A stretch of DNA of 64,000 nt, from assembly GCA_964551315.1 (NCBI GenBank), contig CAZKCM010000004.1:62001-126000 (forward strand). Direction: 5' to 3'. The position numbers were made by a program, and so were the translations under genes. Origin of the DNA: Virgifigura sp964551315 (GTDB taxonomy: Bacteria; Pseudomonadota; Alphaproteobacteria; Dongiales; Dongiaceae). Below the pieces are notes generated by a model, which ran no database searches, had not been told where the DNA came from, and saw only the letters and a list, made by a program, of their open reading frames with translations. Shown in pieces: positions 63,861-64,000 of this stretch (its first letter is position 1; every line of letters begins with the position of its first letter).

Positions 63861-64000
63861 TTAATCCCAGATCGGATCGCCGAGGTTGAGATCCTCTTCC
63901 TCGGTGAGGGCGCCCGTACCGGCGCCGACCGCACCCCCGATGAGACCGCCGGTAACCGGATTGCCGCCGGTGACGGCGCTGCCGGCCGCACCGACCCCGG
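63861..64000 (-). CDS. Glycine-zipper protein, C-terminal part (5' part outside window)
   Basis: The visible 45 residues read GVGAAGSAVTGGNPVTGG, then LIGGAVGAGTGALTEEEDLN and LGDPIWD before the TAA at 63863-63861. The alternating Gly pattern is a glycine-zipper membrane motif found in outer-membrane or stress lipoproteins. The start and any signal peptide are off the window. It converges on csbD. The 261 nt between them hold only the csbD terminator candidate. Confidence 0.6.
   Translation of the reverse strand, partial: GVGAAGSAVTGGNPVTGGLIGGAVGAGTGALTEEEDLNLGDPIWD

Overview
The window is a high-GC chromosomal segment of an alphaproteobacterium, most likely a Rhodospirillales-like lineage. 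This is inferred from gene order: ppiD-trp-moaC-moeA facing tpiA; secG-pyrG-kdsA-eno-ftsB-pdhABC-lpd-lipA; dusB-ntrBC-ntrYX-trkA-dat-hfq-hflX. It is almost entirely core housekeeping DNA from a draft assembly. One 100-N scaffold gap (61901-62000) has duplicated flanks. I see no rRNA, tRNA, CRISPR array, prophage or intact insertion sequence.

Layout. 1-3702 (minus): trpG-trpD-trpC-moaC-moeA, tightly overlapping. 3974-7093 (plus): a YibQ-type deacetylase and a sensor histidine kinase, which separate trpG from trpE. 7191-10580 (minus): ppiD-trpE. 10792-23584 (plus): tpiA, secG, pyrG, kdsA, eno, an FtsB-like gene, the whole pyruvate dehydrogenase set (E1 alpha, E1 beta with its own lipoyl domain, E2, E3), lipoyl synthase and a COQ10/RatA-like protein. 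23621-25729 (minus): a polytopic membrane protein and a frameshifted selenium-binding-protein/methanethiol-oxidase gene. 26016-27668: a tandem-PAS adenylate cyclase. 27715-30772 (minus): the overlapping operon ispDF-pgpA-cinA-DUF429. 30986-43984 (plus): ccsA-like, dusB, ntrB, ntrC, ntrY, ntrX, trkA, D-amino-acid aminotransferase, a HAD hydrolase, hfq and hflX. 44009-45779 (plus): an inositol-phosphatase-family protein and a beta-hydroxyacid dehydrogenase. 45787-50208: mazG, small membrane proteins, a decayed asparagine-synthase-like remnant and a Tat-exported serine hydrolase. 50262-59623 (minus): MBL hydrolase, tatD, metG, holB, tmk, then the cell-wall genes dacA-type, rlpA, mltB and ydcF. 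59977-64000: a probable envelope/general-stress cassette (small membrane protein, holin-like protein, DUF3618 protein, YihY, CsbD, glycine-zipper protein).

How it fits together. The plus-strand central block runs from lower glycolysis (TpiA, Eno) to pyruvate dehydrogenase and its lipoyl cofactor. The ntr block is the nitrogen-control pair plus the NtrYX envelope/redox pair. The 50-59 kb block joins replication and repair (HolB, Tmk, TatD, MetG) to peptidoglycan remodelling.

Most notable observations: (i) a perfect 270-bp repeat giving E1 beta and E2 nucleotide-identical lipoyl domains and ribosome-binding regions; (ii) GGAAC-N16/17-NGTT motifs, matching the alphaproteobacterial EcfG general-stress promoter, upstream of the 59977 cassette, of csbD and of hfq; (iii) the scaffold gap, which collapses to restore one intact reading frame; (iv) two frameshifted genes; (v) an NtrX without the GAFTGA loop; (vi) the split trp operon. 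I found no convincingly new enzymatic system. The best candidate for an under-described module is the 59977-64000 cassette.
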